From positions 3,782,001 to 3,846,000 of the forward strand of contig NZ_JAUFQR010000001.1 of assembly GCF_030409875.1 (NCBI RefSeq): DNA of 64,000 nt, in the 5' to 3' direction. Source of the DNA: Chryseobacterium tructae (GTDB lineage Bacteria > Bacteroidota > Bacteroidia > Flavobacteriales > Weeksellaceae). This document shows positions 9,048-18,840 of this stretch, piece by piece; position 1 is the first letter of the stretch; every line of letters starts with the position of its first letter. A model generated the notes under the pieces. It saw only the letters and a program-made list of their open reading frames with translations. It was not told the origin of the DNA and made no database searches. Both the position numbers and the translations under genes were made by a program.

Positions 9048-9671
9048 ATGATGAAAACCCTGTCCTTACTTTTCGCCTCCATTTTACTTTCTTGCAATAA
9101 ACAAGAAAGTAAAATGGAGGGTAGAAAAGAAAACTCTATAAATCATAATTCTTTAAAAGCACAAGATACCTTAGTATCATCGAAACCTGATAGTAAAACT
9201 GCAGAGTCAACAGGTAGCAGTTCAGTCAACAGCCAATATGTTTCCCTTCCTTTTGATTATGAAAAATATAAGAAGACTTGTATTCAGGAAGGCTCACTGG
9301 ACTGTTCAAAAATGTATCCTGTTTTAGGTCAATCAGAATCTGCTCGAATAATTAAGATTATGGGTATTACAGAAGCCAGCCCAGAATCTATTTTTCAAAT
9401 ACAACCCGTATCTGGAAGTAATATCGATATATATGTCCTGAACTTTGAAGGGGACTCTAATTCACAAGAAATTGTTTCAGTATACAATAATAAAGTGGTT
9501 AGTCGTCAATCAATCGGTTATGCAATGCCTGAAGAGGATACCTATGAAGCATTTATCATCAATACTGATATGACTATTGACATCTATGAAATCAGTTTTG
9601 CAGACAGTTCAAAAAAGAAAAAAAGAGAGAAATATAAGATATTAGCTAATGGTAATATTTCAAAAATATAA
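9048..9671 (+). CDS. Lipoprotein of the immunity-like array
   Basis: 207 residues; the start is either of two adjacent ATGs (9048 or 9051). Lipobox ASILLSC. The first 45 residues are almost identical to those of the gene at 13579, while the mature domains differ. The mature domain (LPFDYEKYKK, then GSNIDIYVLNFEGDS) resembles the C-terminal half of the lipoprotein at 14278. This gene has no counterpart in the second copy of the duplicated block. Function unknown; candidate immunity protein by context. Confidence 0.7.
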   Translation: MMKTLSLLFASILLSCNKQESKMEGRKENSINHNSLKAQDTLVSSKPDSKTAESTGSSSVNSQYVSLPFDYEKYKKTCIQEGSLDCSKMYPVLGQSESARIIKIMGITEASPESIFQIQPVSGSNIDIYVLNFEGDSNSQEIVSVYNNKVVSRQSIGYAMPEEDTYEAFIINTDMTIDIYEISFADSSKKKKREKYKILANGNISKI

Positions 9672-9726
9672 ACAGAAATATTATAAGAAATGTTGAAAGT
9701 AAAAATTCTATTCTTATCCTTGATAG

Positions 9727-9864
9727 AATACTGTCACAGTACTCTCTACTCGGGTAGTAGCTTGGCTAAATTATGCTGATGCAAAATATTATTATAATCT
9801 TATGAATAGTCAATCCAAAGATATGCCCAGAGTTCCACAAAGAGTTAAAGACAGAATGAAATAA
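9727..9864 (+). pseudogene. Remnant 3' end of a lost gene
   Basis: An open frame without a usable start runs from just after a stop at 9724 to a TAA at 9862. It encodes a plausible protein tail, with WLNYADAKYYYNLM in the middle and ending VPQRVKDRMK. Shorter versions of the same tail (QRVKDRMK or RVKDRMK) precede the lipoprotein genes at 11247, 12211, 14278 and 17674. I read it as the scar of a gene, perhaps an effector, that once lay upstream of each immunity-like gene. The family is not recognised. Confidence 0.45.
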
Positions 9865-9881
9865 AAACCAAAACACAAATG
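9841..9881 (+). repeat. Cassette leader repeat, copy 1
   Basis: About 41 bases (AGAGTTAAAGACAGAATGAA, then an A-rich stretch and CAAAACACAA) ending at the start codon of the lipoprotein at 9879. The same leader precedes four other lipoproteins of the array and continues into near-identical signal-peptide codons. It is a likely homologous-recombination joint. Confidence 0.8.
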
Positions 9882-10514
9882 AAAAACTTTTTAATCCTAG
9901 TACTCTTTATTTCAATTTCATGTTCAAGGGATAAGAAAAAAAATGAATACAACGAAATACAAAATATGAGTACTAATTCATCCATAGACAACCGTGGTAA
10001 AGAGGTTAATGATAAACATCCTCAATTATCAAAATTAGATCAGCTTATTCAATCAAAAAGTGTTACTGACAGTCTTATTTTGAATAAAGAATGTGACTTA
10101 AACATGGATACTATTAAAGATAAAATACTTGTTTTTACTCCCCGAAAGGCAGATGAAGAAAATAGTTTTTCAACAATCTATGTTCTAATTTATAAGAAAA
10201 ATGGGGAATTTACTGAGTATAGCAATAGCAAAATTATAAACTCATACAATCCTAATTCTTACGCCGAAGGATTCCGTGATATGGCCATTAAAAATAATTA
10301 TTTTACTGTAGAAGAGAATATTTCATCACAACCTATACAAAATAAGTATACCACATTCATTTTTGATAAAAAAAACAACTCTATTTATTTACATAAATTG
10401 GGATTTTCAACAATATATCCTGATGCAGATCAAGATAAGGATGTAGTATATTCCACTAAAGATTTTGGCATGAATACCTTCGAGAATTATAATTCAGAAA
10501 CAATAAAATACTAA
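9879..10514 (+). CDS. Lipoprotein, family B, candidate immunity protein
   Basis: 211 residues with lipobox LFISISC. Family B is defined by a C-terminal half with AIKNNYFTVEE, YTTFIFDKKNNSIYLHK and STKDFGMNTFENY; the genes at 13579 and 18841 and the broken copy at 16307 share it. It is followed 14 bases later by the lipoprotein at 10529, and both genes recur together at 16307-17563. Acts at the membrane as a lipoprotein; the immunity role is inferred from the location only. Confidence 0.7.
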   Translation: MKNFLILVLFISISCSRDKKKNEYNEIQNMSTNSSIDNRGKEVNDKHPQLSKLDQLIQSKSVTDSLILNKECDLNMDTIKDKILVFTPRKADEENSFSTIYVLIYKKNGEFTEYSNSKIINSYNPNSYAEGFRDMAIKNNYFTVEENISSQPIQNKYTTFIFDKKNNSIYLHKLGFSTIYPDADQDKDVVYSTKDFGMNTFENYNSETIKY

Positions 10515-10528
10515 TATTTCGAATAAAT

Positions 10529-11137
10529 ATGAAAAAAATATATAATTCATCTGCTTTATTACTGGCAATATTGGTGAGTGTTTGCTGCAAAAAAACAGTT
10601 GATAATTCAGCAAAAAATGCTGTGCACAATAAAAATTATTTTTCTGGAGACTCCATTCTTGCAAGTCCAAATTACTTCAATTCTCTGAAGAACAAAAAAG
10701 GAGACTTGGTCTTACAACAACAAAATGAAGAATATCTAAAAAAATATACATTATCAGAAAATAATGAATCCTATTTTCCTTTAAAAGATAATGTTTCCAT
10801 TAAACTCATAAAAGAAAAACAACCTGATAGAAGTATAGTAAAAGTAAACCTCTTTACTTACGTCAACAATAAAAAAACTGACTCAATACAATTTTACAGA
10901 AATATTTCAGGAGATGGTTTCGACAATTACAATTGTCTGTCCTATTTTAATGCAAATACAAATAAAATCTGGCAAATAAAGTATTTCCCCTTAAATCCTT
11001 TAAGAGGAAATTCAGCAGGCATTGTTTCTTACACAGAAAACAGCATAAGTGCTGATGGTACAATCAAATCTGATTCTCTACATTATCTGGACGAGTCTTT
11101 AGATGTTGAAATGGAGAAATATAATCTTTATTATTAA
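10529..11137 (+). CDS. Lipoprotein, family C, candidate immunity protein
   Basis: 202 residues with lipobox LVSVCC. Mature part includes NVSIKLIKEKQPDRSIVK and IWQIKYFPLNPLRGNS. It is nearly identical to the product at 16955 (a few per cent substitutions by eye), marking a recent block duplication. No known domain recognised. Confidence 0.7.
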   Translation: MKKIYNSSALLLAILVSVCCKKTVDNSAKNAVHNKNYFSGDSILASPNYFNSLKNKKGDLVLQQQNEEYLKKYTLSENNESYFPLKDNVSIKLIKEKQPDRSIVKVNLFTYVNNKKTDSIQFYRNISGDGFDNYNCLSYFNANTNKIWQIKYFPLNPLRGNSAGIVSYTENSISADGTIKSDSLHYLDESLDVEMEKYNLYY

Positions 11138-11208
11138 ACGCCATAATAAGCATATATCAAGTATACTTTCATCGAGAGTCAATTACAAGATATGTCCGGA
11201 GTAACAAT

Positions 11209-11249
11209 AGAGTTAAAGACAGAATGAAGTAAAAACCAAAACACAAATG
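11209..11249 (+). repeat. Cassette leader repeat, copy 2
   Basis: Same leader as at 9841, ending at the ATG at 11247. The upstream bases also resemble the remnant coding tail but have lost the frame by a small deletion. Confidence 0.8.
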
Positions 11250-12089
11250 AAAAACTTTTTAATCCTAGTACTCTTTATTTCAATTTCATGCTCAAGGGAT
11301 AAGAAAAAAGATTTATCTAAGACCTTATCCGAAGTTGGCGTATCTCAGGTTCAAAGTAAAATTCCAGATTTTTTGTCAATAGACGAATCATATGTTGGTA
11401 AAGAAATCATTCATTCAGCTAGGGAAAAACTTATACAAACATATAAAAAATCATTAGAAAGAGATTTTGAAAGGCCTTATATGTGGGATGCACTTCTACC
11501 AGATAATGAAAATCTTATAAAAATTTATACTTATAAAAAATATATTATCAATAACCAAAATTTTAATTCATACTGTGTTAAAATAAAATATGAGGATGCT
11601 AGTTATGAAGCTATTTTACTTACAACAGATAATTTAGACACAAATAATAGTGATAATTCTTCAATTATTGTCTATGAAAATCTAATCTCTGAAGAACTTT
11701 ACAAAAGATATTCAAAAATTGATAATGCTAATATTCTAAATATAGTTTTACAGAAAAATAAAAAGGAATATAACCATTTTCAATACTTAATATCTGAAAA
11801 TAGGTTTTTAGATTACTTTACAAACGAAGAAAAGCAACTAAACAAAAATTGGGGAGAGCATGAAGATAACACTTATGAATACCAAATAAAAGGGAATATA
11901 AAAAATCATTTAAAAAATGGGCATTGGGAAGAAAAAAGATATTCTTTTGAATATAATAAATCTATATGGATGGACGGTGAATATAATAACGGTATTAGAA
12001 ATAAAGAGTGGAATATTTCTCCAGAAGGGCCAGTTGAAAAAATAGATGTTTATAACAATGGAATTATAGTTAAAACATTTACTCCATAA
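11247..12089 (+). CDS. Lipoprotein of the immunity-like array with MORN-like tail
   Basis: 280 residues. The first 21 residues are identical to those of the protein at 9879 (lipobox LFISISC, then SRDKKK), after which the sequence is unrelated. Near the C-terminus, NGHWEEKRYSFEYNKSIWMDGEYNNGIRNKEW resembles a degenerate MORN-type repeat (shown here only to describe it; key residues are the G-x-W/Y spacing). Very AT-rich. Function unknown; the identical leader and divergent body show leader sharing across the array. Confidence 0.65.
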   Translation: MKNFLILVLFISISCSRDKKKDLSKTLSEVGVSQVQSKIPDFLSIDESYVGKEIIHSAREKLIQTYKKSLERDFERPYMWDALLPDNENLIKIYTYKKYIINNQNFNSYCVKIKYEDASYEAILLTTDNLDTNNSDNSSIIVYENLISEELYKRYSKIDNANILNIVLQKNKKEYNHFQYLISENRFLDYFTNEEKQLNKNWGEHEDNTYEYQIKGNIKNHLKNGHWEEKRYSFEYNKSIWMDGEYNNGIRNKEWNISPEGPVEKIDVYNNGIIVKTFTP

Positions 12090-12172
12090 ATATATTTTTA
12101 AAAAAACTAAATATTCTTCATCTTATTTTAATAAAATGTAACGTAAAGTTGGAAAGTTTACCAGTGTCGTTA

Positions 12173-12213
12173 AGAGTTAAAGACAGAATGAAGTAAAAAC
12201 CAAAACACAAATG
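12173..12213 (+). repeat. Cassette leader repeat, copy 3
   Basis: Same leader as at 9841, ending at the ATG at 12211; RVKDRMK and its stop codon are still readable just upstream of the start. Confidence 0.8.
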
Positions 12214-13437
12214 AGAAACTTTTTAATCCTAATACTCTTTACTTCAATTTCATGCTCAGATAAACAAAAAAAGGAAACAAATGAAATTATAACAGTATCC
12301 CAATGCCTTCAACCTCAGCTTCAGGCAGGTTTCTCAGCAGAAAAAAGTGAAACAGATTATCCTAACTACACATACGGTCAAACAGATCTTGATTGTGCAG
12401 TACCAATATTAGAATCAGAATTAATTAAAAAGGGCTACAAATCTCCGTCTAATGAGGAGTTTTCACAAAAAGTACTTGATATTTTCAAAAGAAAGATAGA
12501 CTATAGCATTGATAGTAAATACGTTTACTTAGATGGCAAAAATTCCTGTAACAAATCAATTGCTTATAATAGAAACACTGACGATGAAATGGAACCAACG
12601 TCTTATTATTTAATTAAAAATAATAGATTTATTACTGAACTATTTGCAATTCCAGAAATTATCGATTATTCAACTGCATTTCCAGAAACTAAAAGCTTTG
12701 AGGATAAAGTTAACAATATTCAAAATGATGTACATATTACAAAATGGAATGAAGACAAAAATTTATCCCAAAAACGTTTCGAAAATATAAATAAACTAGT
12801 AGCCCGGAATAAGTATTTATTCAATAACAGTAAAGCCGATCTTGCATGGCTTTTAGCTAATGACAAAGAATTTCTAAGAAAACTAGTAGTTACTTTTGGT
12901 TATGATAAAGAACAAAAAATTAATAAGCAAGTCATAAATGACTTATATAAATCATATACACAATCAGGGCAGATTTGGTATGGAGCAAAATTAGGAGAAG
13001 TATTTTTCACCAAGGATTGTCAAGGAAAATTACAAACTCAAGAAGGTTTGTTAAATTATGTTTCTCAAAACACAAACGAGAATGATGATCGATTTATATA
13101 CGCGTTAAGTAACTACATAGTTTACTTATTTAAAGAAGATAAAGATGGGATATTTTCAGAAGCCCCTTCAAAAAAATTCACACTTGAAGAAAAAGCAAAA
13201 ATAGTAGCTTACGTAGCAAATATAGAAAGTCCAGCATTTTACAAATACAAACCTTTAAATAGTAATTCTGCATGGCGAAATGCGGGCACTTCGTTGTACA
13301 ATATTACCGCTGCTCATCCAGAAATATTAAAAATAATAGAAAAAAATAACTACTATGGTTTAACCGCTTTGAAGGAAGTTATAAATAGTACCCAATTTGA
13401 AGAAGAAGCACCTATTACAAACCAATCTGGAGAATAA
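12211..13437 (+). CDS. Lipoprotein, family A without SH3 domain
   Basis: 408 residues with lipobox LFTSISC. Family A signatures: SNEEFSQKVLDIF, NKYLFNNSKADLAWLLAND, LVVTFGYDKEQKI and EKNNYYGLTALKEVI. It aligns with 17674 along most of its length and more distantly with 7883, but ends without an SH3 domain. Candidate immunity protein for a relative of the upstream effector; this is contextual inference. Confidence 0.7.
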   Translation: MRNFLILILFTSISCSDKQKKETNEIITVSQCLQPQLQAGFSAEKSETDYPNYTYGQTDLDCAVPILESELIKKGYKSPSNEEFSQKVLDIFKRKIDYSIDSKYVYLDGKNSCNKSIAYNRNTDDEMEPTSYYLIKNNRFITELFAIPEIIDYSTAFPETKSFEDKVNNIQNDVHITKWNEDKNLSQKRFENINKLVARNKYLFNNSKADLAWLLANDKEFLRKLVVTFGYDKEQKINKQVINDLYKSYTQSGQIWYGAKLGEVFFTKDCQGKLQTQEGLLNYVSQNTNENDDRFIYALSNYIVYLFKEDKDGIFSEAPSKKFTLEEKAKIVAYVANIESPAFYKYKPLNSNSAWRNAGTSLYNITAAHPEILKIIEKNNYYGLTALKEVINSTQFEEEAPITNQSGE

Positions 13438-13578
13438 CAAGATATTCATTCAATAATATCAAAATGAGGGGTAAGGGCTTATTTTCAAACATTTAAATAG
13501 AACAATTCATGTAAAGGATAAACTATTCCATATTTTCAAAAAGCATAATAATAAAAATTAAATTGACACCAACAACAC

Positions 13579-14145
13579 ATGATGAAAACCCTTTCCTTAC
13601 TTTTCGCCTTCATTTTACTTTCTTGTAGTGGACCAGAAAGTAAAATGGAGAGTAGAAAAGAAAACTCTATAAATCATAATTCTTTAAAACCCCAAGATAC
13701 TTTAATAGCCCGTAAAACTGTTAATAATATTACTGAAAGACCAAATAGTCCTCATAAAATATATAAAAATGAGCTTTTTTCAATTAATTCTGATCGGGAT
13801 GGTATAATTGAAGTAACACTTAATAAAATAAATAAAAAACTTACTAATACAAAAGTTTTAGAAGGCAATGCAAATTGTCCAGATATTAGTCTTGATAACA
13901 TTGCATTAAAAAATAATTATTTTACTATCGAAAAATACAATTGTACGGATAAATTTTATCTGAAAGAATACATCACATTCAAATTTGATAAAGACCTTCT
14001 TCTGCATAAATATAGTATAGAATTTACCGATAGGCATGATCCGGATAAAAGTATACCTAATAAAAATTATACTTCTAAAGATTTCGGAAATGTTAAGTTT
14101 GAAAATGTTGATCGTGAATTTTTAATAAACTTATTAAATAAATAG
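13579..14145 (+). CDS. Lipoprotein, family B
   Basis: 188 residues; two adjacent ATGs (13579 and 13582). The leader and first 45 residues match 9048, while the C-terminal half matches family B (LKNNYFTIEKYN, YITFKFDKDLLLHKY, TSKDFGNVKFENV). It is thus a chimera of a 9048-type front and a 9879-type body. Function unknown. Confidence 0.65.
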   Translation: MMKTLSLLFAFILLSCSGPESKMESRKENSINHNSLKPQDTLIARKTVNNITERPNSPHKIYKNELFSINSDRDGIIEVTLNKINKKLTNTKVLEGNANCPDISLDNIALKNNYFTIEKYNCTDKFYLKEYITFKFDKDLLLHKYSIEFTDRHDPDKSIPNKNYTSKDFGNVKFENVDREFLINLLNK

Positions 14146-14238
14146 TGTTAAACATTAACAAATCTAAGTCGGAAAAAAGAATTAAAAATTGAAAACTATA
14201 TTTTTTGTTGAAAATTAAGATTTTACAGCCCCACATCA

Positions 14239-14280
14239 AGAGTTAAAGACAGAATGAAGTAAAAACATAAAACACAAATG
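14239..14280 (+). repeat. Cassette leader repeat, copy 4
   Basis: Same leader as at 9841 with one extra base in the A-rich part, ending at the ATG at 14278. Confidence 0.75.
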
Positions 14281-15147
14281 AAAAACTTATTAATTCTACT
14301 AAGCTTTATCATCACTTCATGCTCGGGAAAACAAAAAGAAGAGCTTCTTCTTTTTCCTGGTTCATGGCATTGGAGATCGGAAGACAAAAGTCAAGAATTT
14401 ACCATTAAAATTCAAAGAATCACTAAAGATTCTTTATTTGCAAAATATTGTGCAGTATATAACAATGGACAAAAACTTGACTGTGATTTTGAACAAAATA
14501 TCAATATAAAAGCAATTTTCAATAAAGATAAAAATGCTTATGTTGGAGAATTTCATAGTTTTTTCAATTCTGGAAAAGGAACATGTCTTATAAAAATAAT
14601 AGATAAAAATCTAAATTGGGAAATTATAAAAGCACCCCATGGAGAATATTATGCTCCTACTAAATGTATTTTAAAGAAAGAAAATAAAATTGAATCCAAA
14701 AGCAATCCTGAAGCTAAAAAGCCTGAGCAAGTAAACAACAGTATTCCAATATCTACTGTATTACCATTGGATTATAAAAATTTAAGTGACAAAATTAAAT
14801 TAGAAACTTCCTCTGATAGCAATATCAAAAACTTATTTAAACAAAAGTATCAACTTAATGTAGATGCAATGGCACAACTTCCTTCAAAAGGAAATTTTGA
14901 TTTGTATATTATCAATAATATGAGTGGAGACAGTGACTTACTGTATCTTATTACATTAAAAGAAGGAAAATTAATCGATGGGCTCGAAGTCGGTAATAGC
15001 AATGGTGATAGTGATGAAACAACTGTATTTTCCATTAATGAAAAATATGAAATATCCATTTATTTTGAAAATAATAACAAAAGGAAATTAATTGCATTAT
15101 ATTCTTTAAATGATATGGGAAATTTCAATAAACAGAAAGCTCATTAA
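14278..15147 (+). CDS. Two-part lipoprotein of the immunity-like array
   Basis: 289 residues with lipobox SFIITSC. The N-terminal half (GSWHWRSEDKSQEFTIKI and following) resembles the beta-rich GSWHAI segment of the protein at 20676. The C-terminal half (LPLDYKNLSD, then GNFDLYIINNMSGDSD) resembles the body of the protein at 9048. It therefore looks like a fusion of two units seen separately elsewhere in the array. Role unknown. Confidence 0.65.
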   Translation: MKNLLILLSFIITSCSGKQKEELLLFPGSWHWRSEDKSQEFTIKIQRITKDSLFAKYCAVYNNGQKLDCDFEQNINIKAIFNKDKNAYVGEFHSFFNSGKGTCLIKIIDKNLNWEIIKAPHGEYYAPTKCILKKENKIESKSNPEAKKPEQVNNSIPISTVLPLDYKNLSDKIKLETSSDSNIKNLFKQKYQLNVDAMAQLPSKGNFDLYIINNMSGDSDLLYLITLKEGKLIDGLEVGNSNGDSDETTVFSINEKYEISIYFENNNKRKLIALYSLNDMGNFNKQKAH

Positions 15148-15158
15148 CCAAAGAAACA

Positions 15159-16293
15159 ATGAAAAGAATTTCTTTACTTTTTATTATCGTTTTACTTTCT
15201 TGCAATAAACAAGAAAGTAAAGGTCATTTACGGAATAACAAAGAAATAACCTCTTTAAAAAACGCTCCATATAATATTACAGATGAAGGAGATGGAACAA
15301 AATCAAACTATGACGATCTATCTCCTGAATTTATAAAGACAGAAAAAAAAAATATTAGACCAAAGAAAATATCAATTTCCGGATGAACATACTTTCAATC
15401 AAAAGGTTGCAGAAGTCTTTTCTATTAATTTAAAAGAATATTCAAATCCTATTATTGCCTTACGCCTTTCAATGTTTCCTGAAGTGGCTATTAGGAAAGA
15501 TCAATTTATCTTCATTCAGGATGCCAATGCCAATGAACCTGAATTTATAAATCCTGATTTATTATATCACTTTAATTCCTATGTATTTTATAATACACCT
15601 GTCTCTTATATCTGGTTACAGTCTAATAGTCCCAATCTTCTCTATGATTTAGTCGTTCATTACGGGTATAATAAAGATAAAAAACTTGTAGAATCAATAT
15701 TTAAAAAATTTGATTTTAATAGCCTTTCTGAAATGGAAGAATTAATCTTTAGAGACTCTGGTACTCATAAAAAATTAAAAAAACAAATATTTGACGATAT
15801 AGAAACCATCATCTATAAAGGTAAAGTTGAAGATTTTTCTTATGCAAAAGAGGGAAATGGATATCTTAGATTAGGTGAAATTATCAATACAATTTCAGCT
15901 TCACCAAAAGAATATGATCAGCCAGAACAGACAATATCTTATTTATTTGAGCGAGAACTAAGAGTGGGAATCCAAGGTGATATTGAAAATTATCTGAATA
16001 AAAATTCACAATATCAATCAAATCTGGAAAAGAACAATTTCTATGATTTACCTACTTTAAAAAAATATGTAAAATATATCTATCAAAAGGAAAGTAATGC
16101 CATCTTTACAGTACAGGACGCTGATGGGTATACTAACCTCAGAAAGGATAAGAACTCTTCTTCTCAAATCCTACAAAAAATAAATACGGGTGAACAGATT
16201 GATGTATTAGATCAAAGTGGAGACTGGTGGTTAGTCCTATCAAAAGAAGGAAAAAAGGGATATGTTCACAAAAGTAGAATAAAGATTGAATAA
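15159..16293 (+). pseudogene. Frameshifted second copy of the family A SH3 lipoprotein
   Basis: Nearly identical to the gene at 7883 except for its leader, which resembles that of 9048. One extra base in a run of ten A's near 15348-15357 (the intact gene has A6-G-A2 there) shifts the frame. Translation from 15159 stops at 15386, and the rest is open from about 15390 to 16293 including the SH3 domain. It could be a pseudogene, a phase-variable gene, or a sequencing error in the homopolymer. Confidence 0.75.
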
Positions 16294-16306
16294 ATATATT
16301 AACACA

Positions 16307-16940
16307 ATGATGAAAAACTTTTTAATCCTAATACTCTTTATTTCAATTTCATGCTCAAGGGATAAGAAAAAAAATGAACACAACGAAATACAAAATATCA
16401 GTACTAATCCATCCATAGACAACCGTGGTAAAGAGGTTGATGATAAACATGCTCAATTATCAAAATTAGATCAGCTTATTCAATCAAAAAGTATTACTGA
16501 CAGCCTTATTTTGAATAAAGAATGTGACTTAAACATGGATACTATTAAAGACAAAATACTTGTTTTTACTCCCCGAAAGGCAGATGAAGAAAATAGTTTT
16601 TCAACAATCTATGTTCTAATTTATAAGAAAAATGAGGAATTTACTGAGTATAGCAATAGCAAAATTATAAACTCATACAATCCTAATTCTTACGCCGAAG
16701 GATTCCGTGATATAGCCATTAAAAATAATTATTTTACCGTAGAAGAGAATATTTCATCACAACCTATACAAAATAAGTATACCACATTCATTTTTTTGAT
16801 ACAACTCTATTTATTTACATAAATTGGGATTTTCAACAATATATCCTGATGCAGATCAAGATAAGGATGTAGTATATTCCACTAAAGATTTTGGCATGAA
16901 TACCTTCGAGAATTATAATTCAGAAACAATAAAATACTAA
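16307..16940 (+). pseudogene. Truncated second copy of the family B lipoprotein
   Basis: Copy of the gene at 9879 whose frame breaks near 16795. The T-run has grown by two bases and seven A's are missing, giving a stop at 16820 and 171-172 residues from the ATG at 16307. The original tail remains readable out of frame up to the TAA at 16938. The start is a fusion (MMKNFL) of the 9048-type and 9879-type starts. The multi-base change makes a simple sequencing error less likely than at 15350. Confidence 0.75.
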
Positions 16941-16954
16941 TATTTCGAATAAAT

Positions 16955-17563
16955 ATGAAAAAAATATATAGTTCATCTGCTTTACTACTGATGATATTAG
17001 TGAGTGTTTGTTGTAAAAAAACAGTGGATAATTCATCAAAAAATGCTGGGCACAATAAAAATTATTTTTCTGGAGACTCCATTCTTGCAAGTCCAAATTA
17101 CTTCAATTCTCTGAAGAACAAAAAAGGAGACTTGATCTTACAACAACAAAATGAAGAATATCTAAAAAAATATACATTATCAGAAAATAATGAGTCCTAT
17201 TTTCCTTTAAAAGATAATGTTTCCATTAAACTCATAAAAGAAAAACAAGCTGATAGAAGTATAGTAAAAGTAAACCTCTTTACTTACGTCAACAATAAAA
17301 AAACAGATTCAATACAATTTTACAGAAATATTTCAGGAGAAGGTTTTGGAAACTACAACTGTCTGTCTTATTTTAATGCAAAGACAAATAAAATCTGGCA
17401 AATAAAGTATTTCCCCTTAAATCCTTTAAGAGGAAATTCAGCAGGCATTGTTTCTTACACAGAAAACAGCATAAGTGCTGATGGTGTAATCAAATCTGAT
17501 TCTCTACATTATCTGGATGAGTCTTTAGATGTTGAAATGGAGAAATATAATCTTTATTATTAA
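16955..17563 (+). CDS. Lipoprotein, family C, second copy
   Basis: 202 residues, nearly identical to 10529 and intact. Substitutions are scattered over the whole length. Lipobox LVSVCC. It follows the broken family B copy in the same order as in the first block. Confidence 0.7.
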   Translation: MKKIYSSSALLLMILVSVCCKKTVDNSSKNAGHNKNYFSGDSILASPNYFNSLKNKKGDLILQQQNEEYLKKYTLSENNESYFPLKDNVSIKLIKEKQADRSIVKVNLFTYVNNKKTDSIQFYRNISGEGFGNYNCLSYFNAKTNKIWQIKYFPLNPLRGNSAGIVSYTENSISADGVIKSDSLHYLDESLDVEMEKYNLYY

Positions 17564-17635
17564 ATACCATGATAAGCATATATCAAATATACTTTCATCG
17601 AAAGTTAATTAAATGATATGTCTGGAGTAACACAA

Positions 17636-17676
17636 AGAGTTAAAGACAGAATGAAGTAAAAACCAAAACACAAATG
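17636..17676 (+). repeat. Cassette leader repeat, copy 5
   Basis: Same leader as at 9841, ending at the ATG at 17674. Just upstream the remnant coding tail is in frame as DMSGVTQRVKDRMK and stop, the best preserved after 9727-9864. Confidence 0.8.
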
Positions 17677-18816
17677 AGAAACTTTTTAATCCTACTCATC
17701 TTTATTTCAATTTCATGTTCAAGGGATAAGAAAAAAGATGAACACAATGAAATACAAAATATGAGTACTAATCAAGTAAAAAATATTTTTGATAAACAAG
17801 CCTATTTGGAAAATGAAGAAACTGAAGACAACTATACTTTATCGAAAACAGACTTGGATGTACTTTCAGATTTGATTAGTAAAGATTTAAAAAGCAAAGG
17901 TTATGAAGAACCATCTAATGAAGTTTTTTCACAAAAAATAAACTCTATTTTTGGTTTGAATAGCAAATGTATCCAGCATGAACAAATTGACACAAGATAT
18001 ATTGTATATCATGGTAATCTTTTAGACGGATCACAAAATACATTAACACATAATTTATTTGAATCCTCTGCTGAAACGGGAAATATATTTTTCGATCAAA
18101 AAAATAAATTATTGACCCCTTTTATGTTGTTAAAAAATATTGTCACAATCAATGGACAAAACTATTCTACTCATATTCCTCAAAACATTATAGCTCAAAA
18201 CAAATACTTGTTCAATAACAGTAAAGCCGACCTAGCGTGGCTATTAGCTAATGACAAAGAATTTTTAAAAACATTACTGGTAACTTTTGGTTATGATAAA
18301 GAGGAAAAAATAAATGAATTTACACTCAACGAACTTTATGAAGAATATTCTAAGGAGACACCAGAATCTACTCAAAAAATAGGATATCTTTTATTTGTAA
18401 AAAATTGTGATGGTAAACTAAACATTAGAAAAAACGTACTCAAATATATTGAGAAAAGTACTTCTAAAAATAATGACAAATATGTTTCCGCTTTATCAAA
18501 ATATGTGATTGCTATATTGTATAATGATGATCTCAAATCTCAGTTTTCAGCGGAAGAGAAAGCTGAAATTGTTGCCTATATTTCAAATATTGAAATTCCA
18601 GCATTGAATAAATATAAAGGTCAAAGTACAGACTCTTGGAATTCTCAAGCCTCTACTCTTTTCTATGTGCAAAGTACAAATGCATTGAATCATCCTGAAG
18701 TATTAGATATCCTTAAAAAACACAATTATTTTGGATTTCCATTTTTGAAAAAATATATTGAAAGTGGAGAATTACAAGAAGAAAACCCTTCTACTCCACA
18801 AGATGATGAACAATAA
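17674..18816 (+). CDS. Lipoprotein, family A without SH3 domain
   Basis: 380 residues with lipobox IFISISC. The leader is of the 9879 type (SRDKKKDEHNEIQNMSTN). The body is family A: SNEVFSQKINSIF, NKYLFNNSKADLAWLLAND, LLVTFGYDKEEKI, KHNYFGFPFLKKYI. Paralogue of 12211. Candidate immunity protein by location. Confidence 0.7.
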   Translation: MRNFLILLIFISISCSRDKKKDEHNEIQNMSTNQVKNIFDKQAYLENEETEDNYTLSKTDLDVLSDLISKDLKSKGYEEPSNEVFSQKINSIFGLNSKCIQHEQIDTRYIVYHGNLLDGSQNTLTHNLFESSAETGNIFFDQKNKLLTPFMLLKNIVTINGQNYSTHIPQNIIAQNKYLFNNSKADLAWLLANDKEFLKTLLVTFGYDKEEKINEFTLNELYEEYSKETPESTQKIGYLLFVKNCDGKLNIRKNVLKYIEKSTSKNNDKYVSALSKYVIAILYNDDLKSQFSAEEKAEIVAYISNIEIPALNKYKGQSTDSWNSQASTLFYVQSTNALNHPEVLDILKKHNYFGFPFLKKYIESGELQEENPSTPQDDEQ

Positions 18817-18840
18817 GCTCAATAATTAGAATAAAAGCAC

